From the NCBI RefSeq assembly GCF_000485595.1, contig NW_014577249.1, positions 116,808 to 149,639 of the forward strand: a DNA stretch of 32,832 nt, read 5' to 3'. The translations under genes and the position numbers were made by a program. The notes under the pieces are model-generated. The model ran no database searches and was not told the DNA's origin. It was given only the letters and a program-made list of their open reading frames with translations. How positions within the stretch are numbered: the stretch's first letter is position 1; each line of letters begins with the position of its first letter. The DNA comes from Priapulus caudatus (Eukaryota > Priapulida > Priapulimorpha > Priapulimorphida > Priapulidae). This document shows, one piece after another, positions 16,700 to 26,751 of this stretch.

Positions 16700-17200
16700 G
16701 TAATCGGACACTAGCGTAGTCGCCTACACTAGCACCACCCGACGGCAAGTAAGTTTACCATTCGCGTTGTATGTCATTTGGCACCATATAAATAATAATT
16801 TCAAGAGCTCATAATAGAGAATTATTATTATTCTCTCTATTATAAGCTCTTGATAATATAGGTGTCTCTAAAGAGATATTTTATATATATATTTCCACAC
16901 CTGTCTTCGTACCCTTTATCTATTTTATGTTTTTTATTTATATTATCTTTATGTAATGTGTGGCCGTAATAGTATATGTCATTACAAGTATATTTACGTG
17001 TTAGTATTATTTCACGATGTTGTTATACATCTCGAGAAGAGAGAGAGAGATGTGGGAGATTAAGGAAAGGCGGTAGGCAAGATAGCTAAAACGCGGTAGA
17101 TGAGCTGAGAAGTAAGACTGCGGGGACAAGGGAGGCCAGGGCTGTGGCCAGGGGGAGGACGGGAGGGAACGAAGTAGGGGTTTCGTCTACTAGGGCGCTC
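16700..17200. other. Intergenic region upstream of DNAJB
   Basis: No gene seen. It contains a foldback at 16801-16852, a short GA run near 17038-17050 and a G/A-rich stretch to about 17180. Confidence 0.5.
16801..16852. repeat. Inverted repeat hairpin
   Basis: TCAAGAGCTCATAATAGAGA on the left pairs with TCTCTATTATAAGCTCTTGA on the right with one mismatch, around a short AT-rich loop. Confidence 0.8.
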
Positions 17201-17215
17201 TCCTAAAAACACAGG

Positions 17216-17535
17216 TCTACTGATAACAATTTATTACATAAATCTATGCTGAGATATCCCCTAACCATATTAAATGCATATTCATCATAAAATATAACTC
17301 CTCTGGTGAGATATTGCGCATGCGCTGACACACAAACGTAGCCAAATTGTGTACTGACTGGTATATGCAGCGGGCACCTTACATGCAAGGTCTTCTTCCT
17401 ATTTCTTACGTGAGATCTACTGATAGAATGTTATTATATAAATCTATGCTAGGATAACTCCTCTTTATTTCAAATGCATAATTTAAAAAAAATAGTATTC
17501 TTCTCAGGCATATTACGCATGCGCGAGCACCGTTT
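17216..17535. repeat. Diverged tandem duplication, about 120 bp units offset by 200 bp
   Basis: 17216-17335 and 17416-17535 share TCTACTGATA, TAAATCTATGCT, AACTCCTCT, AAATGCATA, TTCTC/TCCTCTGGTGAG-like words and CGCATGCGC, in the same order and orientation. Confidence 0.65.
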
Positions 17536-17819
17536 CAGGCGTGCAGTACGGACTCAAGAAAACTGCATTGTTATTACTGGTCACTTTGTAGGTGTTATAC
17601 GAGATATGGAAAGTTAGTTTAGGGTCAGATACCTGCAGGCAATTAAAGATCATGTACGGGTTTTGGTAACGTGTCAGGACGTACTATAGTATCGCATATC
17701 CTCAGGGCAAATAGCAATACACATGCACTCACCCGACAGACTCGCCCGTGTGGTAGCGTCCGTCTACGCATGTAGCTATATGCTCCTCTCTATCTCCCAC
17801 TCCCCCCTCTCTCTCTCTT

Positions 17820-17879
17820 CTTCTTCGCGCGCGCGCGCGCGCTCTCTCCCTCCTCTCTCTCTCTCTCTCTCTTTCTCTC

Positions 17880-17935
<56 letters not shown>

Positions 17936-17988
17936 CGTGCGTGCGCGCGCGCGTGCGTGCGTGTGCGCGCGCGTGCGTGCGTGCGTGC

Positions 17989-18030
<42 letters not shown>
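17820..18030. repeat. Compound CT / CG / GT microsatellite
   Basis: A CT run with an internal GC run (17827-17842), then long GT runs from 17886 broken by GCGTGC, ending near 18030. TG is on the + strand. All long frames through it are artefacts. Confidence 0.95.
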
Positions 18031-18575
18031 ATGTGTATGGAGGCGTGCATACATCTTTGATTCTCGCAATCTTTTGATTTTGACAAATTCTGATCTCGTG
18101 ACAATTGTATTTCTAAATAGTTAGAAGAATTGCGATTCACCAAGTACTCAATAAACGTATTGTTGCACAATATTACATTGTTTTACAAGTTTATGTTGTA
18201 CAATGTTCCATACAATGTTATCGCGTACACTGTACATTGTATTGGTTATTTGATGAATTTTACCAGAGCATTTAGGAAATACGTATCAACGATATATAGC
18301 TCTATGACTTTACTTTACTAAGTTTGTTCACATCGCAGTTGGTAGATGGCAGCACTGCTACCTGACGGACGCTCCTGATGGGAAGTTTCTTAAGCAAAAC
18401 TTTTGTGTTTTGGTTTTAGAACACAACTTAAACTGCAATTAAAACGTCGACGGTTAGTTTTGTTGTTGTTATGGAAACTACTCGTTAACGTATCTATATA
18501 TAGTTAGTAATGCACTGATAATAGCCACCCACCTTGATGTTATCTGCCAGTGCCAGTGCCATTACTGCTGCAGAT
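18031..18575. other. Non-coding, A/T-rich
   Basis: No exon, RNA gene or clear repeat recognised. TACAATGTT-type words recur around 18140-18240. Confidence 0.5.
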
Positions 18576-18887
18576 GGGGTCGTTGTCAAGAGGAGATAAT
18601 AACACATGTGTTATTATCTACTCTTGGTCGTTGTCCTATCCGTATCAGGTACTACAGATATGTACCTGAAGTAGTTTTAGGTTGTTTAGTATTATGTTTA
18701 TATTTTTATATGAGATACGTTTAGGGTTAGGGCTAGGGTTAGGGTACACTTCTGTAGTACACTTGACTTGTGTAGTGGCACTTGTTAACAACTTACAACT
18801 TTGTTTTACAACTTTGTGTTACACACTGGTACACTTTGTATACATATATGTACCTCGGGTACATATCTGTAGTACGACAACGACCCC
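18576..18887. mobile_element. Foldback element with 12-bp ends GGGGTCGTTGTC
   Basis: GGGGTCGTTGTC at 18576-18587 is repeated in perfect reverse complement at 18876-18887. A second inner pair is GTACTACAGATATGTACC-like (18651-18668) against its complement at 18850-18874. A perfect 26-bp palindrome (18594-18619, centre ACATGT) sits near the left end, and the TTAGGG tract lies in the middle. No coding capacity and no target duplication seen. Confidence 0.65.
18721..18744 (+). repeat. Interstitial telomere-type repeat
   Basis: Four 6-base units, TTAGGG TTAGGG CTAGGG TTAGGG, the metazoan telomere motif, inside the foldback element 18576-18887. Confidence 0.85.
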
Positions 18888-18965
18888 TCAGTGACGTAGT
18901 GTTAGTTTTATTGTGAGATGCACCAGCAGAGACTGAATAAATTTTTAGACTAGAGTAGAATGCAA

Positions 18966-19042
18966 GGCCCAAGCCTAGTTTAGCACCATGGATTAGTTTA
19001 GCACATATATGCGAAAACAAATGTGCGGGTCCCAAACCATCC
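18966..19042. repeat. Dispersed repeat copy 2 (TAGTTTAGCAC family)
   Basis: Counterpart of 14845-14945: it contains CCTAGTTTAGCAC, GATTAGTTTAGCACAT and GGTCCCAAACCAT. Confidence 0.6.
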
Positions 19043-19166
19043 TTGATTCGAATTGAATTTCATTCTTATTACATCTATACTCACATGAGATTGTGAGTGT
19101 ACTACCCATGTTGTTGATAAAATTGATAGTACTAAACTAATGACAAAGTAGCTCTAGTAGTAGTAC

Positions 19167-19680
19167 GAGTATGTATAAGGTTGTAAACCACCTCATAGCA
19201 ATACCGGCGAATAGATATCTGATCCCGGGGATGTCAGGTACCAGATCGAAAACCCTCAAATTTCGGCACCTGCACTGCAACAACAACACATTCAAATTCT
19301 CCTTTTTTCCCCCGGATGATTCTAATCTGGAACAACCTACCAGTGGGTATTGTGGAAGCAACGGACGTTGACATTTTAAAGTCAAGGCTTCACTCCCACA
19401 TGTACGCGAACCCACTTTAAGAGGAAACCAGTTGCATTGCACTCACATCATTATGTAGATCAATAAATTGTGCCCTAAAATTTTTTATATTCTGAGGCTA
19501 TTTTAGGGTTAGGAAAACCTAAAATAACATCAGAATATAAAAATTTTTAGGGCACAATTTATTGGTCTAATCATTATGCACCTGTTTGTTTATTGGGTTT
19601 ATCCCTGAAGGCACCTACTACCTTGTCATTATATCCAGTGTAGTGGACACCAACAAGTACGAGAACATAACATAACATAA
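19167..19680 (+). pseudogene. 5'-truncated non-LTR retrotransposon (LINE) 3' end, frameshifted
   Basis: The + strand begins in the C-terminal part of a LINE reverse transcriptase: MYKVVNHLIAIPANRYLIPG, then LKFRHLHCNNNTFKFSFFP. A one-base slip at the C run (about 19309-19313) moves the frame, after which LIWNNLPVGIVEATDVDIL and KSRLHSHMYANPL continue to a TAA near 19418. The 3' UTR ends in a short CATAA repeat tail (19662-19680). A perfect 12-bp direct repeat TAGTAGTAGTAC flanks the insertion (19155-19166 and 19681-19692), as expected of target-primed insertion of a truncated LINE. It cannot make a functional protein. Confidence 0.8.
19456..19569. mobile_element. Foldback element (MITE) with 9-bp target duplication, inserted in the LINE 3' UTR
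   Basis: About 40-bp ends: the left TAGATCAATAAATTGTGCCC and the right GGGCACAATTTATTGGTCTA are near-perfect reverse complements continuing inward to TATATTCTGA/TCAGAATATA. The flanks are ATCATTATG on both sides (19447-19455 and 19570-19578), a perfect 9-bp direct repeat. It has no coding capacity. The TAG...CTA ends and 9-bp duplication resemble the element at 15833-15998. Confidence 0.88.
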
Positions 19681-20039
19681 TAGTAGTAGTACTATAGCCC
19701 GCGTACAGTTCTATTACGAATGCTAGGGACCAACTTATTCACGGTTACTCGTGGCTATAAAACCTCTGTGGTAGGCAATTAACGCCTCTTATCCGAAGTG
19801 AATACCGGTATGTCTTAAGTTATATCAGCTACTAAAATGTAACCTCTAACTATCGTTGAAATGGTCTGCTTGCGGTATTTCTTGTGAACAAACATTGTTT
19901 ACGAACTTCAAATGCCCATTTTTGGTGGCGTTGCAGCAGCGCCAGTCAGCGGGTTGGTCCCTAGAAGCATTCGTAATAGAATGTTCTATAGCCCTGCGGC
20001 AACTGTACGCGTGCTATAATACTAGAGCTAAAACTATTG

Positions 20040-21117
20040 CATCCAAGGTAGTACTACTAGTAGGTTTACCGGGGACACAAGTCTGTGTGGGCCGCTAGAG
20101 CCATAACATAGCTTGTTGTAACCTGTAACACGCTAGTCATAATACTGTAATAGTAATATATACATAGTAGTACGTAGTAGTATTTACATACATACATGAT
20201 GGGCACAAATTAGCTAATAAACTATAAGACCTCCAAGTTCCACCTATACCATATTCCCTGCATAAGCGGCAGAGCTTTAATTGCAGAGTGAAATTGTGGG
20301 TTTACAATGTGTTAACTTATTTGTAAAGCATTGACGTAGAACGCATGCACAAATTAACGAAATTTTGGCCATCGTTTCCAGGAGCTTAGCTAAGAAATTT
20401 TTGCCGGGGATTGGGGGAAGCCACGTGTGTGGTGTGTTCTGAGAAGGTGACCGCCAATTGACCGCGTAATTTATCTACATTTCTCTAGTGGGTGGGCAAC
20501 TGCTGTTTATCGGCAACTGCCTCCTTGCCCCCCGCTAACTACAGCCCTGATTTCTTGTGGCAAACGGTCACTCATACCGTGCCAGTATTTCTGAGTAACA
20601 ACATACATCACTACCTCTAAATGAACACTTCTTTCAATTTGTGCATAGGTGTGAAGTTATTGGGTAAAAATACTTTAAACTGCATTCCTCAACGGAAAGC
20701 ACACTATAGCTACCAGTTCCTGATTTTACATTATAAATGTTTAAAAAGTTCCTAATTTAGCATGTACCATTTTAAAATAACCTCATATTGTAATAAACTA
20801 GCCTTGAGAAAATAATAACCTATTAACTCGACTCGCTTTTGCCGATGTAAACATCGGAATGCAACATTCGAACAACGAAGCGTTTGTTTATGTTGGATCT
20901 ACCTGATCAAAATTATTAATATAGCAACGACTGTGTTATTTTGTTATTTTTAATACATGAATTTCTGACAAGTTATGCAAGTTTTATCCATTTGAATATC
21001 GAGGATTATTTATAGTACAATTTTATTAAAAATACGTAAACAAGGATGGAATCCACGTTAGAGCATTTTATCAGTACATCGGTATATTGTTATTCGAACG
21101 GTATACACAGGGCATGA
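20040..21117. other. Non-coding, with a possible hAT-like remnant
   Basis: No gene seen. At 20379-20549, CAGGAGCTTAGCTAAG on the left and CTAACTACAGCCCTG on the right are imperfect inverted CAGG...CCTG ends of hAT type; the flanks do not match, so this is tentative. Confidence 0.4.
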
Positions 21118-21498
21118 AATTAGCCAAAATGTGAACAGGCCCACCCAAAATTTTAAACAGGCCCTTAGACAAATTGAACAGGCCCTTACAAGTTTGAACA
21201 AGCTCTTAATTTTGTTCAATTTATTCCATTATTAATAAAACTATTAGCTTTGTGTTTATTAGGCATACTCATAGTATTTATTTGCACAGTTTGTACAGTA
21301 GTGTAGAGTCTTAGTGAAGTAAAATCTAGTCAGGAAATTGGTAAATATTGTTGATATAAAGGCAAGATAGGCAAAATTTTGAATAGGCCAAGTGGACTGA
21401 TTATATGGCAGTTGAACCGGCAGTTTAGGGGGTTGAACCAGCGATTTAGGGGGTTGAACATGTGGCCACCGGCAAAATAGCGCTAATTTCGCGCACTG
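21118..21498. mobile_element. hAT-like non-autonomous element
   Basis: The ends CAGGGCATGAAATTAGC and GCTAATTTCGCGCACTG are imperfect inverted repeats (CAGNGCNNGAAATTAGC). CAGNG ends of this kind are typical of hAT transposons. Inside, AACAGGCCCTTA-like units recur at 21130-21210, and TTTAGGGGGTTGAAC is repeated at 21424-21460. No transposase frame and no exact 8-bp target duplication were found. Confidence 0.6.
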
Positions 21499-23230
21499 TA
21501 TACCGATATATTTTCTTTTATAGAAAACTATGCTATCAGTCGATTAATAGCTATACAAATGTCTGTCTTTTAACTCATTACAGTTGTTAGTTTCGATATT
21601 CATGAGTTGCTAATGGGCTCTGTTTTACAATTTTTATCAGTACAAATATTGGCAATTTTTTGTTGTTCACCGATTGATAATTAATGTGTGATTGTATATA
21701 ACTTGTATTCGTGCGTCTTATGCACAAATAAATTTCTTTGATTCTTTTGAAGCTCTTGGCAGGGCCCGCACATATAGATTCCGAAAAAATACTGCTTAAG
21801 GGTACATTCAGGGTTGTAGGCGAAATTTGGTCAAAATTTCAATACCCATTTTATTTGATAGATGGCTCCTCTGGGCAGCTATGTACGTGGTCTCCCAAAT
21901 AGTTGAAAATTCCTGCATATGCTTACCTGGCTATTGCGAACCCCGGAACACCCTTTAAATAGGTACGTCATTAGCGCACACTATCCCAGAATGCACTGCG
22001 TCTCACCCCCGCATGTGAATCAGAAAAGCTGTTAAAGTAACCATTGCGAGAGTTTTCCAGTGTTTTCACCACTTTCATGACACCTACCGTTATTGCTTGA
22101 GTAACAGCAATTGTCTAGAGTAACAATAAAATGTCTTAGAACCTTCGTATTCACCGAAAACTGCCAGTTTCGAACTAATCGTTTTTTGTAAACATTCGTT
22201 TTCTGTCATCTTGAACTAACAGGTAATATGGATTAGCTTGTGGCATCACCGCTTATCTGCCATAGACATAGTACAGACATGCACTTGTTTTCAATTTATC
22301 ACCGACACAAATACAAGTTCACCAATTCTGCCATTAGGCATTATCGGCATACAATAAAATTTATTGCTGTTACGATGTGGTAAAATCCATTTTTCTATGC
22401 TATAAATGCATAAAATCTTAGTATTTTTAATGTTGGTGTAATCAGTGATAGATACTTCCGCTGTCAGGTGAGACTATAATCAGCTTTATTTAGTTTTTCT
22501 GAGCAAAAATCTCGCAATAACCGTCTTAAGCTCTTGAAGCGCACTTTTGTTTACATCGAGATGATAACGTCACTGCGTGTATTAATTAGTGGGCGGTGAA
22601 TGCGAGATTAAAACAGATCAGTTATTTTGTCATGCTATTTATAACAACACGACTGTTTTTTAAATTGTAGAGGTTAGTGGGTGGTGGATCGAAGTTGGAG
22701 AAGTTTGAGGAAGGTTGAAGAGATAGCAAGATGGTAGGGAATTGGGGGGGGGAGGGTGGAATGGAGGAAGAGGATGAAGGTGGCGAAAAGTTAAACTTAA
22801 AGAAGAGGGAGGGGAATAGGCTCGGCAGGTAGGGAGAGAGTAGAACTTGCAGAAAATGTAGTGTGAAATAGGGTGAGAAGGAATGAGGAGGAGATCGAGG
22901 CGATGTGGACGCGAAAGTAGACGGAATCATGGCAACTTGGAGGATGGAGGAGTGGGAAATACTTCCGTGCATCACTGGACCTAGCAGTAGTATGCTGTCT
23001 TGTTTGTCTACTAGGATGGGGTCACATACAATTAAAGATGGTGAATGATGTCGCAATGTTCGTATTACATGTTCAACGTTGTTCCTGTTACCAACACTAG
23101 CTCATTAAATTTCTGGCTCTTGTCATCTGCTGCCATCTGGTAACAAGCTCAAGCCAGTTAATTCAGCTTGATAGAAACAACTACACTAGTTGTTGGAAAC
23201 GAGATTTATTATGAAATAAGTGCACTATTA
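21499..23230. other. Non-coding; purine-rich tract at 22675-22960
   Basis: No exon recognised. The + strand between 22675 and 22960 is strongly G/A-rich. The - strand open frame through it (22622-23056) is Ser/Pro/Phe low complexity and unlikely to be a gene. Confidence 0.5.
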
Positions 23231-23533
23231 CAGGGGTAGAATTTTACTTTTGAACAAGGGAGTCCGCAGTCTGAAGTTCAAAACTAAAGATGCAAACTAA
23301 ATAACGCCGCGTGTGGTTATTTTGAAGATTCATGCTGTTGCACGGCTGCCAAATTTTCTTTGGACGTTTGTTGAAAAAACATGGTAATTCTGCGAGGCCG
23401 AGCTCTGGAACGAACTAGTTATTATAGCATAATTTTTAGGGAGTCATACAGACTCCTGCATATGTCAAATCAGGGAGTCCAACAGTAAATCAGGGAGTAT
23501 TTGACTCCGGACTCGCGTTAATTCCTCACCCTG
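23231..23533. mobile_element. hAT-like non-autonomous element
   Basis: The ends are CAGGGGTAGAATTTTAC and GTTAATTCCTCACCCTG (imperfect inverted repeats), flanked on both sides by CTATTA (23225-23230 and 23534-23539). Inside, GGGAGTCCGCAGTC and GACTCCGGACTC are further inverted words. A 6-bp duplication is shorter than the usual 8 bp of hAT, so the class is tentative. Confidence 0.55.
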
Positions 23534-23984
23534 CTATTATATAATGAATAAAGGTCTGACAGTCATATACAGAGTAATTTACTGAAGTGCCTGTGTATAG
23601 ATTTCTCCTATGAAATACTGGTATATAAAACATGCTGGATTCATCATCTGTGATGTAATACTATATTATAAACAGAGTCATCTCTTTCCGCAACCTCATC
23701 ATTATTACTGAGCTCTTTAACTTCTTACATGTGGTATTTACATTTTCTCACTTTTAGCACTTTATGGTGCGGTGCTAAATCTTTGATTTGCATTTTCCTT
23801 TGGCGTTGGCTATGATAAAACAATTTTATCTAAAATGTCAATAAATTCACATTTCTAAAATGTATTTCTGTGCGATTTTTAACCAATAGCAAGCATATTT
23901 TATGGTTCAGTATTTGTCTCTATGGACTGCCTGTGTCCCTCTCTTCGTCTACCAGCAAGTTTCCAACTCATTGGTGTGTCATTT

Positions 23985-24420
23985 CGGTTTTTAGTGATGA
24001 TCAATGGTTTTTTACTTTTTCACGCATCTTTACATGTCTGCAATAAATGGTTTCTTAGTGATGAAAGGTTTTTTACTTTTTCACGCATCTTTACATGTCT
24101 GCAATAAATGATTTTTTAGTGATGATGCTTTTTTCTACTTTTTTACGCATCTTTACATGTCTGCAATAAATGGTTTCTTAGTGATGAAAGGTTTTTACTT
24201 TTTCATGCATCTTTACATGTCTGCAATAGATGGTTTCTTAGTGATGATGGTTTTTTACTTTTTTACGCACCTCTTTACATATCTGCACTAAATTGTTTCT
24301 TAGTGTCAGATGATGCTTTTTTTAAACTTTTTTACGCGCCACTTTACATGTGTCTGCAATAAATGTTTTCTTAGTGATGATGCTTTTTTCCCTTTTTTAC
24401 GCGTATTTACAGCTGATGTT
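23985..24420. repeat. Minisatellite, about 61-bp unit, seven copies
   Basis: Units of the form ACGCATCTTTACATGTCTGC, AATAAATGGTTTCTTAGTGA and TG-rich T-runs repeat near 24021, 24083, 24144, 24204, 24266, 24335 and 24399, diverging to the right. The last unit ends in ATTTACAG, the possible acceptor of the segment that follows. The region 23534-23984 before it shows nothing recognisable. Confidence 0.88.
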
Positions 24421-24464
24421 GCCATGTCGACCAGAAGCGTGCGTGCACGCGAGGTGCTGCTAGT

Positions 24465-24821
24465 ATGGCCGGAGGGTCGAATGACGCAGGGCGTACTCTA
24501 CACTACGAACGGGAACTAACAAAGCAACTGATCGAGGTAGGCTTGCTCTCTGTTGAAGCCAGAGAAAAAGAAAAAGAAAAGAAGAAAAAATAAAAATTCT
24601 AATTCTATAGTGTATTTTGTATTTTTCGGTTTTTAAGTACAAAAATAGTCGTACGCTAATGCTCCGGTTTTATGGAAGTGATGTGCGCCGGATGAAACGT
24701 TCACGAGGTGAATTAGCGTCATGTTATTCACGTTTGACCGCAGGAGCTGCTCCAGACTGACCTAGTGACCCTAGTGGACACGAAGTATCGTCTGAGCCCT
24801 GAACCCACGTGGGCTTGTTGA
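24465..24821 (+). CDS. Possible two-exon small gene, product unknown
   Basis: I do not recognise this gene. From ATG at 24465 the frame reads MAGGSNDAGRTLHYERELTK and QLIE, then a donor ATCGAG/GTAGGC (exon 24465-24536, 24 codons). An acceptor TTTGACCGCAG opens 24744-24821 in the same phase, reading ELLQTDLVTLVDTKYRLSPE and PTWAC, then TGA. This gives 49 residues, with an amphipathic charged stretch RELTKQLIEELLQTDLVTL that could be helical. An alternative donor ACGAA/GTATCG at about 24785 would lead on to further exons. The DNA is richer in G+C than its surroundings, as the CFAP61 exons are. It could equally be chance. Confidence 0.3.
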
Positions 24822-25394
24822 ACGCATGCACTAGCCGTTAAAAAACGCAGACCACATAAACAATAGTAATTAACCCAAAGATACTCCCACCGCATGCAGG
24901 CAGGGACATTGGGTCTGTGCTGCGTTATCTTGCATGTTATTACCTCGGCAACGGAGTTGCAGGGAGGTAATGTGACACCTCCCGTGTGATGTTCGTGTGT
25001 GCGTGTAGCCAGCAGCGAGCCAGCAGCAGCAGCGCGATCGATTCAGCACCAGCTCGCCTTAGGCCGCCTAGTCAGCAGCAGCTCGCCTTAGAACGTCCAG
25101 GCAGCAGCAGCTCGCCTTAGAACGTCCAGGCAGCAGCAGCTCGCCTTAGAACGTCCAGGCAGCAGCAGCAGCAGCGAGCCAGCTGTTATACACATGTATA
25201 CATGTTACACGCTCGCGGAGGTATGCACTCTTTTTGAGTGCCCTCTGTCTAGTTGTATTTGTAGAAAAAACGGATATTTTTAAAACATGTAAACAACGGA
25301 ATAGAAGCTTGGTAACAAACCTGTCTGTGTGGGACACAAAAATATTGGGTCACATTGCGGGAAAAAATCGAGAACAATTGATCGGTTTACGGAC
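24822..25394. other. Non-coding, including a CAG-rich 29-bp tandem repeat
   Basis: No gene recognised apart from the repeat at 25016-25183. A CACCTCCCGTG / GAGGTAATGTGACACCTCCC palindromic stretch lies near 24940-24985. Confidence 0.5.
25016..25183. repeat. 29-bp tandem repeat with CAG runs
   Basis: GCAGCAGCAGCTCGCCTTAG followed by AACGTCCAG repeats with a 29-base period: three perfect copies in 25082-25160 and two diverged copies before them, bordered by CAGCAG runs. The unit is not a multiple of three, so a coding role is unlikely. Confidence 0.88.
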
Positions 25395-25402
25395 CTAATG
25401 CA

Positions 25403-25500
25403 TGCATGTGTTGGTGTGTGTGCGTGCGTGCATGCGTGCGTGCGTATGTGTGTGCTGTGTGCGTGTGTGTGTGTGTGTGTGACTGTGTGTGCGTGTGTAG
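25403..25500. repeat. TG-rich microsatellite
   Basis: GTGTGCGTGCGTGCATGCG units and pure GT runs, TG on the + strand. Confidence 0.9.
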
Positions 25501-25538
25501 AAGCTCGCAGGCATATTTAGAAGCTCGGTCGTATTTCT

Positions 25539-25561
25539 GGGGGGGTGGGGAGGGGGGGGGA
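25539..25561 (+). other. G-run tract, potential G-quadruplex
   Basis: G7-T-G4-A-G10 on the + strand; four or more G-triplets with short loops fit the usual quadruplex rule. The flanking stretches 25501-25538 and 25562-26080 show no gene. Confidence 0.6.
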
Positions 25562-26080
25562 GTTGTGTGCCACACGATAGCTCAACATAGCCGTCTGGCT
25601 GTGCTTGCATATGATATGTGTGGCCGTTATACACCAGAGTGTCGGCATGTAGCATGTGGCTATAAATTCGTCGCTGGTGCGTAGGCAATGTCTGCGCACG
25701 TTTTAGTGGCCGTTAGAGACATGCGTCAATAGGATTATTGAGAAAGGAGCTTTATCCCTTCCTCGTAGAAAGAACACTAATATAATAAGTATCAGATTAT
25801 GCGCGTATATCCTCTCATTCCTCGCGGGCGAGGGATGTGTGCGTCACTGTCGCCTGTCTCTGCGTTCTCTGACTCCTTATATGGGGTATAGGGGTACATT
25901 AGTTGATCTCGCGCATGATCAATAAATACCCAGCAATTATAGGGGTACCCACAGCATAGCTCTGCGAGTGAGTGTTGTTCTCGTTGCGAGTGATGGATGG
26001 TGCAGTCCGTGTGATACGAAGTGGCAAAGGTTAGCAGGTAGACAGTGCAGCATTCAGCAGCAGTGTGGCATGTAATGCCG

Positions 26081-26474
26081 CTGTCTGTGTGTGCGCGCGC
26101 GTTCTTGTGAGTGTGTGGTGTGTACGTGCGTGCGCATGCACGCGCGCGTGTGGTTGTGTGTGCAGACGTGCGTGGAAGCGTACATACGTGCGTGCTTGAA
26201 TGCGTGTGGAGCAAGGAACGTGCGTGCGTGCGTGCGTGTGTGTGTGTGCGTGCGTGTGTGTGCGCGTGCGTGCGTGTGTTGGTATGGAATGGAGAGCGTG
26301 CGATGCTTGTGTGTGTGTGCGTGTGCGCGCGCGTGTGTGTGCGTGTGTGCGCGCGTGTGTGTGCGTGTGTGCGCGCGTGTGTGTGCGTGTGTGCGCGCGT
26401 GTGTGTGTGCGTGTGTGTGCGCGCGTGTGTGTGTGCGTGTGTGTGCGTGAGCACGTACGTGCGTACGTACGCGC
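26081..26474. repeat. Long TG/CGCG microsatellite array
   Basis: Alternating purine-pyrimidine DNA (GTGTGTGCG, GCGCGCGTGT). From about 26318 a higher-order unit of about 20-22 bp, GTGTGTGCGTGTGTGCGCGC, repeats five to six times. TG is on the + strand. It directly abuts the left end of the next element. Confidence 0.92.
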
Positions 26475-26717
26475 GTACGAGCGTATGGAAAGCATTTTGT
26501 TCAAATAGTCGATATACCAGATTTTTGGTCAGTAAACCTGGTTTATCAATCAATAAACTAAGTTTTTAATAAAAACCATAATTATCCTCGAGAAAACCGA
26601 GTTTATCGACCAAAAATCTGGTTTATCGAATCTGGTATCTGATTAGTTAAGTTTTCGATAGTACTAATTTCTGATTAGCTGTGTTTGCTGCGGCACGACA
26701 AGATCCTGAATGTAAAG

Positions 26718-26729
26718 ATGGCGGATCCG
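26718..26729 (+). CDS. Possible first coding microexon (MADP), speculative
   Basis: AAAGATGGCGGATCCG/GTACGT is a good translation-start context followed directly by a donor-like site. Four codons end in phase 0. It could join the phase 0 open segment at 29522, but there is no family match, and it lies between repeat elements. Confidence 0.12.
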
Positions 26730-26751
26730 GTACGTTTGGCGTGTTGTTTAA

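Larger units (their letters stand above)
19149..20030. mobile_element. Foldback element of the TAGCTCTAGTAC family, split by a LINE insertion
   Basis: The right end (about 20002-20030, ending ACTAGAGCTA) is the reverse complement of the left end TAGCTCTAGTAG at 19149-19166, which resumes at 19681 as TAGTACTATAGCCCGCG. Inner arms pair over TCTATTACGAATGCTAGGGACCAAC (19712-19733) and its complement near 19953-19984. The family is the same as at 15833-15998. AAACTAATG on the left (19133-19141) and AAACTATTG on the right (20031-20039) agree at 8 of 9 bases, but the left copy is offset by some bases from the TAG end. Confidence 0.7.

Noticed and set aside
18793-19035. Small - strand frame beginning MGPAHLFSHIC
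   Set aside because: It overlaps the end of a foldback element and a dispersed repeat, with no supporting signals.
22622-23056. 144-codon - strand Ser/Pro/Phe-rich frame
   Set aside because: It follows the purine-rich tract on the + strand; low complexity, no start context, no splice sites of note.
25792-26553. 253-codon - strand frame of Thr-His repeats
   Set aside because: Artefact of the TG/CGCG array at 26081-26474. Its ends run into unrelated sequence.
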